Source: JBJMQS01 sp045802605
GTDB lineage: Bacteria > Planctomycetota > Planctomycetia > Gemmatales > Gemmataceae
Length of the DNA: 64,000 nt
Assembly: GCA_045802605.1 (NCBI GenBank)
Contig: JBJMQS010000053.1
Location: 248,001 to 312,000, forward strand
Direction: 5' to 3'
Shown: positions 26,536-35,418 of the stretch, one piece after another
How the letters are laid out: each line of letters opens with the position of its first letter
Position numbering within the stretch: position 1 is the stretch's first letter
Made by a program: the position numbers and the translations under genes
The notes under the pieces: generated by a model
The model's database searches: none
The model's input: the letters and a program-made list of their open reading frames with translations, nothing else
Told to the model about the DNA's origin: nothing

Positions 26536-29500
26536 GAATCGCCTCCGCGGCTATGGTCAAGAAATCATCCTCGTCGAATCCTAGCGCTGCGGCTAACGCG
26601 CGAAGAGCTAGATTTGCTCGCATTGGGTCTTCGCAAGACACCAGTTGTACCATTGTTGATGAGAGCATCCCCCTTGTTTCAGCGTAGCTGAGGTTATGTC
26701 CTAACGGATGAAACCACAGGCCCAGTGGACAAGACGGCACCAGTTCTTGGCCAACCCATTGTGTGAGGCTGACTGCCGCGCGTTCGGTGAATCGTGAATC
26801 CTTCCAGATAAGGCCCACAAAAACTGCGATTGAATGTAGCCATGACGTCACAAATTTGACTGCCATTGGCATCGGTGGCTCCGTCACCTCCAATCCACAA
26901 TGGAGGCCAGGGTCCCTCAAGCTGTCATGAATGTAATCTGACACGCTAAGCAGAATGCTCCCGGGTGGTTTGTCAGAATGCTCCTTGGCCCATTCGAACA
27001 GAATTTCTCCTGGAATCACGTAAAACCGGTATCGCCATTCGATTAGCTGGTACAAATTTGCAGCAATTGTGGCTCGGTCGTGAGGATAAGCTGTCCACCA
27101 ATCCAAAAGAAGACTGTCTGTCCCAAAAGCACTTGGTATCACGCTAGGGGGGGCATAAAGAGCAAGCGAGTGCAACACCCGATCATCTGCTAATAGGGGT
27201 AATCGCAAGGACTGAGCGACTTTGTAACTATCAAGGTGAATCGGCCAATCGCGAGCGTCTTCGCCTTCAATTGACAGTGTGCTGACCTTCGGTACTGTTG
27301 CCCACTCTAAGGCGCCATCGTCGATTAGTGATCGGACAGTGTTCCACATCGCGTCGTGAGAGTCACGTGCCTTGTGTGCAACCTCATACGCACGCAACTC
27401 GGCGTTCATTTGCTGTAGATCGGATGAGGTGAGAAAAAGCTCAAAAGCGTCAAGTGCACGCTCGAAGATTGGCAACCCGGCAATCGAGCGCAGAGTTTCT
27501 AAGTCGATTACAAGCTGAGCACCGACGGTGAACTGCGGATGCGATCCGTCACATCCGCTGGGATGTTGCGCAATGAGTCGCAATTCCTCGATTTCCAATG
27601 CCGTTGCTCTCTGCGAGGCACCGAGAGCCGTACCGACATCGACTAGTCTGTAGGAATGTAAGCTCAAATCGTCAGTGTATTCGTCCAACGAATGACAGCC
27701 GGTCGGTATGTTCTCGACAACTCTCAATTGACCGCGCTCAAGTGCAGTCCGAATAGTCTTCAAATGCTCTTCCCGACTAGGTTGATGATCGCCAAAGTGG
27801 GTCGCGTCTTTCAGTCTCAATTCACCGTACGAGGCAGGGACGATCAACTTGCCAAAGTAATCAGCAGCCGTTTTGAGCCTTCCAAGTTTGTGCAATGTCA
27901 GAAGTGCCGTCAGGTCGATCACAACTGGACATCCCGCTGGCGACGATCCGCTCGCCCGAAACTGCTTGCCTTTAGGAGCCTGGGCAACAAAAAACGCATT
28001 CGTTGCATAAACCGAGAACGCCGCCCGATTTAGCCGTTCCTCAGAAAACCATTGCAAAGGTTGGGTGTGCAAGGTCCACGCCCAAAGCGCCGCATTACCA
28101 AGAATCTCTTCCGCGAACAACCAGGGCAGCTTGCCTCCCACCACAGATTCCTGGAGCATCTCGCGACGATCACGGTATTCTCTCCCAAGCTCCAAGAGCT
28201 GCTCCAAAGTCCCGGTTTGAAGTAATTCTGGCGGAGCCTTGCCCTCTCGCCGCAATTCCAGCAGGCGCATAAAGGCTTTATTCGCGTCGCGATCATGGCC
28301 TGATGCGTACCCTGTATGAACGTATTGCAGTAAGAAATGCGGATCATTCCAGAATCGGTGGCCATGGAGCTCCATAACCTGAAACGCTTCGTCAGCACGG
28401 TGATCGGCTTCTAGCAAAACGGCGAGAAGGCCAATTGCTTGGACCGGCGATTGCTGATCGTCACGGGCGAGGGAAAGAACCTCAATGGCTTTGGTCAAAT
28501 TCGTGCTGCGAGCAAGCGCTTGGGCCAGACTAACTCGAAAACGGAATTCATTCGGCTCTAGAACTAATAGGCGTTCTAGGAAGTGCACCGCCTTGACTTG
28601 GTCGCCAAGCTGTACCGATGCCCACGCCGCGGCTTCCAACGTCCTGCGGTCATTCGGGTCTTGGGACAGGACCTTTTCAGCGCCTCGAATGACTGATTCA
28701 AACCGACGACGATCAATGGACGCTTTAATACTTCGCTTAACAACCTCACTATGAGGAACGAGATCGCTTGCTTTCTCCCATGCCTTTTGCGCGCCATCTT
28801 CTTCGTGCATCTGTTCCAAATACTGTGCTTCGGCTTGCCACCATAAACCGTCATTTTCATCCTTTATTTCGTCTAACAGCTGCCTAGCTTCCGGGAATTT
28901 GCGATCGGCTAAACAGCGAGAGACCTTTAAGACACCAAGTATCAGCTTGTTGTTCGGAACGAGTGATGAGACGACGTCAAATGCCTCGTCAATTTGGGAC
29001 GCTTGGAGTTTTCCAAGTGTTTCAAGGATAGCTATGCTTACCAGCTCTTTTTGACGATCAGTCACCGCCATGGGCGCAAGTTGTGTTAGGTCGCCAAAAC
29101 ATGCGTTTGGATTCTTCAGAACGTCTCGCCTTAGTAGTGCCGCTAGAAGACCCGCATCGAAATTGCCAGGATGCTCAGTCCACAGTCTTTGAGGCAAATC
29201 GGGCGGACACTCGGCAAAGCTCCGCAAGCACATTTCAGCGACTACTAACGGAACTGGCTTCACATGGATCAGCCAGGTGATTGCTCGCTGGCGAGTCTGG
29301 TCGTCCGAAGCAACGTGAGCGCAATAGATGGCTTGCTCTACCGCGCTAAGTTCCAAGTCACTCTGGATACGACCTCTCCCCCGGACCGCGGACAAGAGGG
29401 GGTCGAGCACATCAATAACTTCTGTTGCCAGAGTACAATTCTCGCTTGACCAATCGCGAATTCCCAGCAACGACTCAGATTCGTGAAGACTCTGCCAAAA

Positions 29501-29857
29501 AGACCGAACACCTTCGGCAAATGCTACTCGCGCGCGTCGAGAGAATAGTGAATCCACATTGTGATCCAGGGAACTCAATAATTCTCGTGCTTTGTTTGTT
29601 TCGCCCTCCATCGCATAGACCGCAATTGCAAGATCAATCCATTTTTGGTCCGGTGAAAATTCTCGGATCAGTTCGCCAGCTTTTGCGACACGTTTCGCCC
29701 GAAGCAAGATCCCCAGCGCAGACCTTATTCGGTTCGGATCGGTGAGCGCGCCGAGCGCGGTCAAGGCTGCATCGGGACCATCAGTAACTTCGATCTCTGC
29801 TACTCGAAGAATGAGCAAGTCATCGTCGAGTTCAGATTTGTCTTCAGATTTTAACAT
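26522..29857 (-). CDS. TPR-repeat protein with C-terminal PIN-like nuclease domain
   Basis: 1111 residues. The first 500 or so are helical repeats of TPR type (CLADRKFPEARQLLDEIKDE, DPNDRRTLEAAAWASVQLGD, DQVKAVHFLERLLVLEPNEF, ALARSTNLTKAIEVLSLARD). From about residue 640 the pattern changes: VVIDLTALLTLHKLGRLKTA followed by FGKLIVPASYGELRL looks like the first strand and acidic site of a PIN domain, and PLLADDRVLHSLALYAPP near 890 looks like its later acidic site, with VIPSAFGTDSLLLDWW after it. The PIN fold is an RNase fold, so RNA cleavage is inferred. The last 150 residues are helical. Second gene of the operon, overlapping both neighbours by 14 bases. TPR plus PIN suggests a sensor-effector protein. 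The PIN call rests on spacing of motifs only. Confidence 0.78.
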   Translation of the reverse strand: MLKSEDKSELDDDLLILRVAEIEVTDGPDAALTALGALTDPNRIRSALGILLRAKRVAKAGELIREFSPDQKWIDLAIAVYAMEGETNKARELLSSLDHNVDSLFSRRARVAFAEGVRSFWQSLHESESLLGIRDWSSENCTLATEVIDVLDPLLSAVRGRGRIQSDLELSAVEQAIYCAHVASDDQTRQRAITWLIHVKPVPLVVAEMCLRSFAECPPDLPQRLWTEHPGNFDAGLLAALLRRDVLKNPNACFGDLTQLAPMAVTDRQKELVSIAILETLGKLQASQIDEAFDVVSSLVPNNKLILGVLKVSRCLADRKFPEARQLLDEIKDENDGLWWQAEAQYLEQMHEEDGAQKAWEKASDLVPHSEVVKRSIKASIDRRRFESVIRGAEKVLSQDPNDRRTLEAAAWASVQLGDQVKAVHFLERLLVLEPNEFRFRVSLAQALARSTNLTKAIEVLSLARDDQQSPVQAIGLLAVLLEADHRADEAFQVMELHGHRFWNDPHFLLQYVHTGYASGHDRDANKAFMRLLELRREGKAPPELLQTGTLEQLLELGREYRDRREMLQESVVGGKLPWLFAEEILGNAALWAWTLHTQPLQWFSEERLNRAAFSVYATNAFFVAQAPKGKQFRASGSSPAGCPVVIDLTALLTLHKLGRLKTAADYFGKLIVPASYGELRLKDATHFGDHQPSREEHLKTIRTALERGQLRVVENIPTGCHSLDEYTDDLSLHSYRLVDVGTALGASQRATALEIEELRLIAQHPSGCDGSHPQFTVGAQLVIDLETLRSIAGLPIFERALDAFELFLTSSDLQQMNAELRAYEVAHKARDSHDAMWNTVRSLIDDGALEWATVPKVSTLSIEGEDARDWPIHLDSYKVAQSLRLPLLADDRVLHSLALYAPPSVIPSAFGTDSLLLDWWTAYPHDRATIAANLYQLIEWRYRFYVIPGEILFEWAKEHSDKPPGSILLSVSDYIHDSLRDPGLHCGLEVTEPPMPMAVKFVTSWLHSIAVFVGLIWKDSRFTERAAVSLTQWVGQELVPSCPLGLWFHPLGHNLSYAETRGMLSSTMVQLVSCEDPMRANLALRALAAALGFDEDDFLTIAAEAIHATQ

Positions 29858-31154
29858 TCTCGGCCTCTCTTCGCAGAGACGTCAGACGAGTTGCATCGGG
29901 CGTGATTCCATTCTGAGCGGCGATTAACAAAGTATGTCTCTCTAACATGGCGAGCGCAATCCATGCTTTTTTTACGTGGGCTCCAATTTGCGGAATGGTT
30001 CGCAAGGCACCCTCAAGTTCCGCAGCGACAGAAACGGCTTCTTGCCAGCGAGTCTCTGAGCAGAGTTCCTTCAGTATCTTGGATTGCGTTTCGATGGTTG
30101 CTGCGCTACGCTCGCTCCGTCTCGCTGCCTCGATAAACTGGTCCATTTGTTCGGATGTCATGGCAGGCGCGCCGGTTCCAGCTTCGCTCGTGAAAATCGG
30201 GTTCACGTCCTGCGACGATTTGCGCAAGGATGGGGACAAACTGCGTATCAGTGCAGCTGCAAATGTTGCTGACACATCGGCCGCATACTGTCGCCAGTCG
30301 TCATTCTTCCCAGGATCGGCCCAGTCGCAAATGGCCTTTAGCACTAGACAGTCGCACGGCGGATAATTGTTGTGGCAAGCCATCGCGACTCCAAATGCTT
30401 CCATTTCGATTCCCACCAGTTGCGGCCACCTTTTCTTTTGTCCGGTAACAAAGGCCGGATTCTTCTGGACCAGTTCACCCGAAACTATGGTTCCAATGTG
30501 TATTTGAGGGACACGCGGCGGCGCGTTATCCGGTGTTTGAGCAGAAATACCGTTCGTCCAGCGCGACGGGTCAGACGCAAGTTCTTTTGCATGCTTGAGC
30601 AAGAACGCAGCTGCGGGAAAGCAACGCGTTTTCTGAATGAACTCATTCGTTTCCTGTTTGCCAAACTGGTAATCGGCGACTTGGTCGGCGATTAGAAGAT
30701 CTCCAAGTGCAGGCGACTGGCGTTCTATGAAGCGCGTTGGATCGGAATTTTGCGGGATGGGAATAGTTGCAGGTTTCTTCGAGAATAATGAAAACAAGGA
30801 ACTGATTGCACCGCCAATTGCCGCCAGACGTTGTGAAAGAGTGGAGCCGTCGGATCCTGGCTTGTTGGCACCGCCCGCGATCCCAACCAAAAGGACATAA
30901 GTCGGTTTCAAATCTGCCAATAGTTGCGCAGTCCCTAAAGCCGAGTTGACGTTACCCATCCCGCGAAGGCAAACAACGACCGCATTTGAGGCACCCACCT
31001 TGCCGACGTGAACTGGATTGCCGTTAATATGGCTTAGCGTGGCACCTTCGACGTGCCGCAGAAATGCATCGCGTTCGATTTCCAGCGCTGCCAGCACGAG
31101 AATGGGTGGTTGAATGTCGGCTACCGGAAGTCGTGTTTCGGTTGTGCCTGACAT
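29844..31154 (-). CDS. Phosphorylase-superfamily nucleosidase with helical tail, first gene of putative conflict operon
   Basis: 436 residues from ATG 31154 (MSGTTETRLPVADIQPPILV); a GTG six codons upstream is possible. Residues about 15-310 form a PNP/UDP phosphorylase fold: ILVLAALEIERDAFL (first strand), VVVCLRGMGNVNSALGTAQL, YVLLVGIAGGANKPG, HIGTIVSGELVQK, PQLVGIEMEAFGVAMA (the EMEA signature) and LKAICDWADPGKNDD with the catalytic Asp. This places it with MTA/SAH nucleosidase-like enzymes that cleave the N-glycosidic bond of nucleosides. A loop after GANKPGSDGS is unusually long and hydrophobic (GGAISSLFSLFSKK). The last 120 residues are helical (ERSAATIETQSKILKELCSE), perhaps an adaptor. 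Such domains often occur in bacterial immune systems as nucleotide-depleting effectors or sensors; a housekeeping role seems less likely given its partners. Confidence 0.85.
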   Translation of the reverse strand: MSGTTETRLPVADIQPPILVLAALEIERDAFLRHVEGATLSHINGNPVHVGKVGASNAVVVCLRGMGNVNSALGTAQLLADLKPTYVLLVGIAGGANKPGSDGSTLSQRLAAIGGAISSLFSLFSKKPATIPIPQNSDPTRFIERQSPALGDLLIADQVADYQFGKQETNEFIQKTRCFPAAAFLLKHAKELASDPSRWTNGISAQTPDNAPPRVPQIHIGTIVSGELVQKNPAFVTGQKKRWPQLVGIEMEAFGVAMACHNNYPPCDCLVLKAICDWADPGKNDDWRQYAADVSATFAAALIRSLSPSLRKSSQDVNPIFTSEAGTGAPAMTSEQMDQFIEAARRSERSAATIETQSKILKELCSETRWQEAVSVAAELEGALRTIPQIGAHVKKAWIALAMLERHTLLIAAQNGITPDATRLTSLRREAENVKI

Positions 31155-32006
31155 GTCGTTCCGTCGAATCACGGTTACAAACGGTTCGCTCTACTCCCGT
31201 GCAATGCTACTAAGTTCTCAGCGTACAATATCGGGATGGTAATCCTGCACAATCCAGTCGCACGCGGCAAGCTGCGCGTCGATTGTGTGGCGGGCTTTGG
31301 CTCCGGGGCCCTGGGCCGCACTTAAGCTGGTGGTAGTCTAATAAACTGGGTCGCTGTGTAGGCTGGGAACTGCGCTTATTGGAGCGAGGAGTGCTCTTGA
31401 AACTTCAAACCTCTTCCCGGCGCTAAATTTACTGGCCGTTTTGCGTCGGCCAAAACCGCCCCGTCGTCAAGACCGCGACATACAGATTTCAATGTTCGAT
31501 CCATTCATGTTGGATCGATGAAAACCCAACCTGCCTGCGAATGAAGATGCACAGATCCGCATCGGCGCGCTAAATTTCCGTCGATTCTGCGGCACAATAC
31601 TTGAGGGTGCCGGCTTATCCCTGGCCGATTGAGAAAACTCCAACGTCGCGCTTGCGTGAGCGGCCAGTGGCGTGCGTATAGTTCACGGTGGGCCGTTCAT
31701 TTCCAAGTGAGGCTCGCCTCGGCGCTAAATTACTCCGCGATTTGCGCCATAATTCTTGAGGAGGACTTAGCGGTTGCAAACAGCCGCCGCCGCGGTTTTG
31801 GTTGGCGTTTTGCCGCCGACATCAGTTGTTCAGATCCGGCGCTCGGGTATGTCTGGGCTAAAAATGCCCGATTGTGAACAACAGCCGGCCATAGCTCCCA
31901 AGGCGAGTGATTACTCCTGCCCGGCGCGACCAATTTCGCAACTGGTGGCACGCTGGTCAGCTATGCTATATCAACTCAAATATGGCAACATCAGCGATGT
32001 CGCCTT
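31155..32006. repeat. Gene-free region with three diverged direct repeats
   Basis: About 850 bases upstream of the nucleosidase operon. Three related stretches occur on the plus strand: 31419-31445 (GGCGCTAAATTTACTGGCCG), 31564-31606 (GGCGCGCTAAATTTCCGTCG, ending CAATACTTGAGG) and 31721-31762 (GGCGCTAAATTACTCCGCGA, ending TAATTCTTGAGG). Spacing is about 145 and 157 bases. They may be decayed copies of one sequence or a repeated regulatory site. No credible gene; an 82-codon frame at 31629-31877 lacks protein-like composition. Confidence 0.45.
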
Positions 32007-33047
32007 TCAATCGTGAGTCTTTTGCAACTCCCTGCGCAACCGTGTGATGCTCTGTTCACCTAACGGGCGGCCATCAAGGGCTATTGAAAAGGCAGCATCG
32101 ACTTCCTGCTTTCGGTTGCAATATGAATCGGGATATCGCCGACGCAGCGCCAAAAACATGAAACGATAGAGAGCGGCCACTTTTTCAAACCGGCGCTCGC
32201 CCAGGCCATCTTCGTCCGATTTGGATTTTTGAAACCAGCCGCGAAGGTGCGGCGGCACTTCTAACGAGCGCAGCTGGTGGATTACTTCTGACACGTTTAG
32301 CTTTTCACCGCGAAGCAGATACCACGGAACAAATAAGGTCACACCCGATTCACTGAGCGCTTTGATATCGTGGAAGACGCCGCCGACCAAATCGGCGTCC
32401 AAAGGTATCGGCCACTCCCAAGTTAAGAGCTGGAAAAGACCCCAACGTTGATAGAACGCACGGAACTCGTCTAAAAGCTGATTCGGAAACGAATGCTCGT
32501 GATCCAAGTCGAAACCTGCCCAGAGCGGAATGCGCGGGAACCGCCGCAGTTCTTGGATTTTCGATTGCCAAGCTGATTTGAGTTCCGCCACCTCGGTCCA
32601 AAATCCAGAATTGGTCGCTAGCCACCCGATATATGCGCTTTTGCGCGCCTCGATATCGGTGCGACGCTTAGAAGTGGCAGTGAAATAAGCTTCAACATCC
32701 TCAGGTTGGCGACCGGCGTCTTCGTACTCCGTATGTAGCATCGCATCAATTTCGGCAGATAACTTCGCTTGCCGCGCTGTTAGGTCAGTCGTTGTCTCCG
32801 ACTCACTACCGACTGCACCGAATGCTCGCTGGCAGAAAAAGCCGAAGCTGACGGTGCGAGCGAGATCCCGCTCAAACTGCTCGTCGTCCTTCGACAAAAA
32901 CCGAGGCACCAGGCTCTGGACAGCGTCGATGATCGGTTCAGTCAACGAGTAAATGACGTCGGACTTGAGGCAACGATGGCCAGGATGCCGTTGCACAAAA
33001 CGCTCCCAGCATCGATAAGGATTGCCGGTACCTTCTGCCTTGGCCAC
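32007..33047 (-). CDS. Possible 5'-truncated P-loop island protein of unknown family
   Basis: 346 residues from a GTG at 33047. The body is helical and charged with no domain I can name (ERFVQRHPGHRCLKSDVIYS, FFCQRAFGAVGSESETTT, GFDLDHEHSFPNQLLDEF, LTWEWPIPLDADLVGGVF). The same frame is open for another 20 codons upstream, to a TAG at 33108-33110, and there reads CGQPGIGKTVV (33048-33077), a textbook Walker A, but with no start codon to reach it. Either the gene has lost its 5' end, or a rare start is used, or the match is chance. The 12-bp palindrome at 33086-33112 sits on that stretch. Divergent from the excisionase and integrase genes, so part of the island cargo. Confidence 0.65.
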   Translation of the reverse strand: MAKAEGTGNPYRCWERFVQRHPGHRCLKSDVIYSLTEPIIDAVQSLVPRFLSKDDEQFERDLARTVSFGFFCQRAFGAVGSESETTTDLTARQAKLSAEIDAMLHTEYEDAGRQPEDVEAYFTATSKRRTDIEARKSAYIGWLATNSGFWTEVAELKSAWQSKIQELRRFPRIPLWAGFDLDHEHSFPNQLLDEFRAFYQRWGLFQLLTWEWPIPLDADLVGGVFHDIKALSESGVTLFVPWYLLRGEKLNVSEVIHQLRSLEVPPHLRGWFQKSKSDEDGLGERRFEKVAALYRFMFLALRRRYPDSYCNRKQEVDAAFSIALDGRPLGEQSITRLRRELQKTHD

Positions 33048-33085
33048 GACCGTCTTCCCAATTCCAGGTTGACCGCATGCCGACC

Positions 33086-33112
33086 GGTAGGGTTTTTCCG
33101 AAAAACCCTACC
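33086..33112. promoter_or_regulatory. 12-bp perfect inverted repeat between divergent island genes
   Basis: Arms GGTAGGGTTTTT (33086-33097) and its exact complement (33101-33112) around CCG. It lies upstream of the 346-residue gene and about 95 bases upstream of the excisionase-like gene. Possible operator for the island regulator, or a recombinase site. Its function is inferred from position only. Confidence 0.5.
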
Positions 33113-33205
33113 TTCGCACGGTAGTGAAAATCAGCCAGATTCCAAAAGCCGCTAAGGGCGAACTGGATCAGTTCAGATCCAGCGCCGGCTATTGGAATTT
33201 TCGGC

Positions 33206-33571
33206 ATGCTCCTACGGGATGAAGCGTCGCTCGCGATCGCCACGTCTGGAGTCGCATCGCCAAATGGCGTGGCGTACCTGACGATCGAAGAGCTCGCCAA
33301 AAAAACTCGTTACTCCGTCAGTACCCTACGGCGCCTTTGTCGTAAAGGCTTGATTCCGTTCTTTCAGCCTGGCGGTCCACGCAGCCGCGTCGTGTTTCCG
33401 ACAGATTCCATCGAGCGAATCCGAGCGATCCTACCGCCGAGCGTCGCTTCCGCCCCGAAGACTGAACTACTGTCACTGCCCGACAAGACCGCCGCCGATA
33501 CCGCCCGCGTCCAGTCAGGGCCGCGGCCACGATGGGAATCGGCTTTTCCTGACTCCAAACCCCGAGGATAA
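33206..33571 (+). CDS. Excisionase-like HTH protein
   Basis: 121 residues. Residues about 22-75 (VAYLTIEELAKKTRYSVSTL, followed by RRLCRKGLIPFFQPGGPRSR) form a winged helix-turn-helix of the MerR/excisionase type, a small DNA-bending domain, and VVFPTDSIERIRAIL completes the wing and last helix. The C-terminal 40 residues are Pro/Ser/Ala-rich and look disordered. It ends 2 bases before the integrase start, so the two form an operon; this is the usual setting of a recombination directionality factor. A role in controlling excision of the island is inferred. Confidence 0.78.
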   Translation: MLLRDEASLAIATSGVASPNGVAYLTIEELAKKTRYSVSTLRRLCRKGLIPFFQPGGPRSRVVFPTDSIERIRAILPPSVASAPKTELLSLPDKTAADTARVQSGPRPRWESAFPDSKPRG

Positions 33572-33573
33572 TT

Positions 33574-34800
33574 ATGCCCAAGAAGCCAAAGAAAGAACTG
33601 GTGCTCGGCCGCCATTTCAGGTGGATGTTGGGGAGACGCGCCAGAGGCGTTTGGTACGCCGATGGTCGCAGTAATCCCATCGATGTCGGTCGACATTCGC
33701 TCGGCACGCGGGATCGCGACGAGGCTCTTCAAGCGTTGAAGCGATTGGATCTTGAACGGGCAGTTCGCTTTGGCGTAGCGCCCGCGTCAATCCTCGCAGC
33801 GTCCAATGAGGCGTTGCTCAGTCTGGAACGTGGCGCCCAACTCTACCTCGACCATGCTCGCCGGCCCAAGGTCGCCGGTGGCGTCAGTGATACCTCCTAC
33901 AAACGCTATCGCGCGCCCTTAGAAAAATTCGTGCCGTTTTGCCGCGATTTGAACATTCACTTCTGGAACGCAGTGACTCGGCCGACATTGGAAGGATATG
34001 CAGCGTGGCTCGACGATGAAGGCTACGAGTTCTCCACCGAATATTTTGAGTTAACGCAGATCAAAACCGCGATGAAGTGGCTCGAACGCGAGAAGTATCT
34101 GCCGGCAAGTTGTCTGTTTCATTTTCCTTTGAGGAAGCCTCAGGGGACGACAACCTACTGTTATAGGCAGGTCGAAGTCGCTGCGATATTAGAGGTATGT
34201 TCCAAGCAGACGGATTTGCTCTGGCTTGGCGACGTCATTCTGACCTTGATTTACACGGGTCTGCGAATTCAGGAGTTGTCAGATCTCCGGTGGAGCGATT
34301 TTGATTTTGAATCCAAGATCACGATGCTGCGGCTGCCCGACACTAGTCGGCAGGGCACGAAGGATGAACGCCGCCAAGCACGCACGACTAAATCTGGGCG
34401 CGATCGAGCATTGCCGATTCACGACAAAGTTTTAGCCCGGCTCCAGCAGATGTCACATCATCCAGATGGTCTGGTCTTTCACGGTCCACTCGGTGGTCTG
34501 CTCAAGCCTGACACAGTGAGAAACGTGCTAGTGCGGGAAGTTTTGATGCCGTTGTCCAAGCGGTTTCCTTCGCGGGCTGGAGAGCAGGGCATCGCTGACG
34601 GTCGCTTGCACAGTTTTCGCCATTACTTTTGTAGTTGGTGTGCGAACCAAGGTGTGACCGAACAAACGCTCATGCGATGGCTTGGGCATGTTGACAGCAA
34701 GATGGTCAAGCGCTACTTCCACCTGCATGACGAAGTGTCTCAGCAAGAGATGCGAAAGCTCATCCGGCCTGACTCGGGCGCCGTCACGGAGGCAGTGTGA
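33574..34800 (+). CDS. Tyrosine recombinase (island integrase)
   Basis: 408 residues. The catalytic set is complete: Arg in IYTGLRIQELSDLRWSDF (near 230), His and Arg in LHSFRHYFCSW (near 347), His in RWLGHVDSKM (near 372) and the nucleophile Tyr in VKRYFHLHDE (near 381). Residues about 80-190 form a SAM-like core-binding domain (YLDHARRPKVAGGVSDTSYK). It should catalyse site-specific integration and excision by strand exchange at an att site. It is preceded by the excisionase-like gene with a 2-base gap and points toward a tRNA-Ser gene 300 bases away whose 3' end faces it, so the tRNA is the likely integration target. Confidence 0.92.
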   Translation: MPKKPKKELVLGRHFRWMLGRRARGVWYADGRSNPIDVGRHSLGTRDRDEALQALKRLDLERAVRFGVAPASILAASNEALLSLERGAQLYLDHARRPKVAGGVSDTSYKRYRAPLEKFVPFCRDLNIHFWNAVTRPTLEGYAAWLDDEGYEFSTEYFELTQIKTAMKWLEREKYLPASCLFHFPLRKPQGTTTYCYRQVEVAAILEVCSKQTDLLWLGDVILTLIYTGLRIQELSDLRWSDFDFESKITMLRLPDTSRQGTKDERRQARTTKSGRDRALPIHDKVLARLQQMSHHPDGLVFHGPLGGLLKPDTVRNVLVREVLMPLSKRFPSRAGEQGIADGRLHSFRHYFCSWCANQGVTEQTLMRWLGHVDSKMVKRYFHLHDEVSQQEMRKLIRPDSGAVTEAV

Positions 34801-35021
34801 TGGGGTTTGACGCGGACAATCCTGGATTCCGTGAGGAAGAAAATTCGGCGATGCCGAGGATGGCGTCGCCATGTTTGACGGCGGTGCCAGCGGGATCGTC
34901 AGGACACTGTGTCCTGAGCCCGCTAGCGACAATGGTGAAAAGGAGGTTGCCGACGAATGGCTCGACAGTACTGAGAATCCACCAAGACCGTGTGTCATCA
35001 CCGTATTTGATTGGCTCAGTT

Positions 35022-35043
35022 TTGGCACAGTCAACTGTGCCAA
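35022..35043. terminator. 10-bp perfect hairpin downstream of integrase
   Basis: Arms TTGGCACAGT (35022-35031) and its complement (35034-35043) with a 2-base centre CA. It may end integrase transcription, or be a protein site at the island end. Confidence 0.45.
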
Positions 35044-35050
35044 TCAAAAC

Positions 35051-35093
35051 GGCTCGCCGGAAACCCAGTGAATACTGTGGTTTCCGACGAGCC
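35051..35093. terminator. Long imperfect hairpin beside tRNA-Ser
   Basis: Arms GGCTCGCCGGAAACC (35051-35065) and GGTTTCCGACGAGCC (35079-35093) pair at 14 of 15 positions, with an inner CAGT/ACTG stem around GAAT. Likely a terminator for one or both converging transcripts; tRNA-Ser is read toward it. Confidence 0.5.
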
Positions 35094-35104
35094 GTGAAAT
35101 GAAT

Positions 35105-35194
<90 letters not shown>

Positions 35195-35418
35195 GGTGAC
35201 GCCGATACGGACGGTCCGCTCGGGGTCGTGGTTCGTTGTCCCATCTTACCTGACCGTTTTCGCTCGGCAAGCGGGCGGTTGGGTAGTGAGGTTGTGAGGT
35301 GGTGGGGTGGTTCGGCGTAGGGAGATATTGAAGGGATTTGGCCATCTTGTAAGCCACTTAGAGCGGGATGGAATCGAAGTGCCCGCGCACGCATCTAATC
35401 ACCTAGCGACGACCCAGC

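Noticed and set aside
31629..31877. 82-codon frame in the gene-free stretch
   Set aside because: Covers one of the diverged repeats; composition unlike a folded protein.
34797..35102. 101-codon frame after the integrase
   Set aside because: Overlaps both hairpins near the tRNA and reads as low-complexity; the 66-codon frame there is only slightly better.
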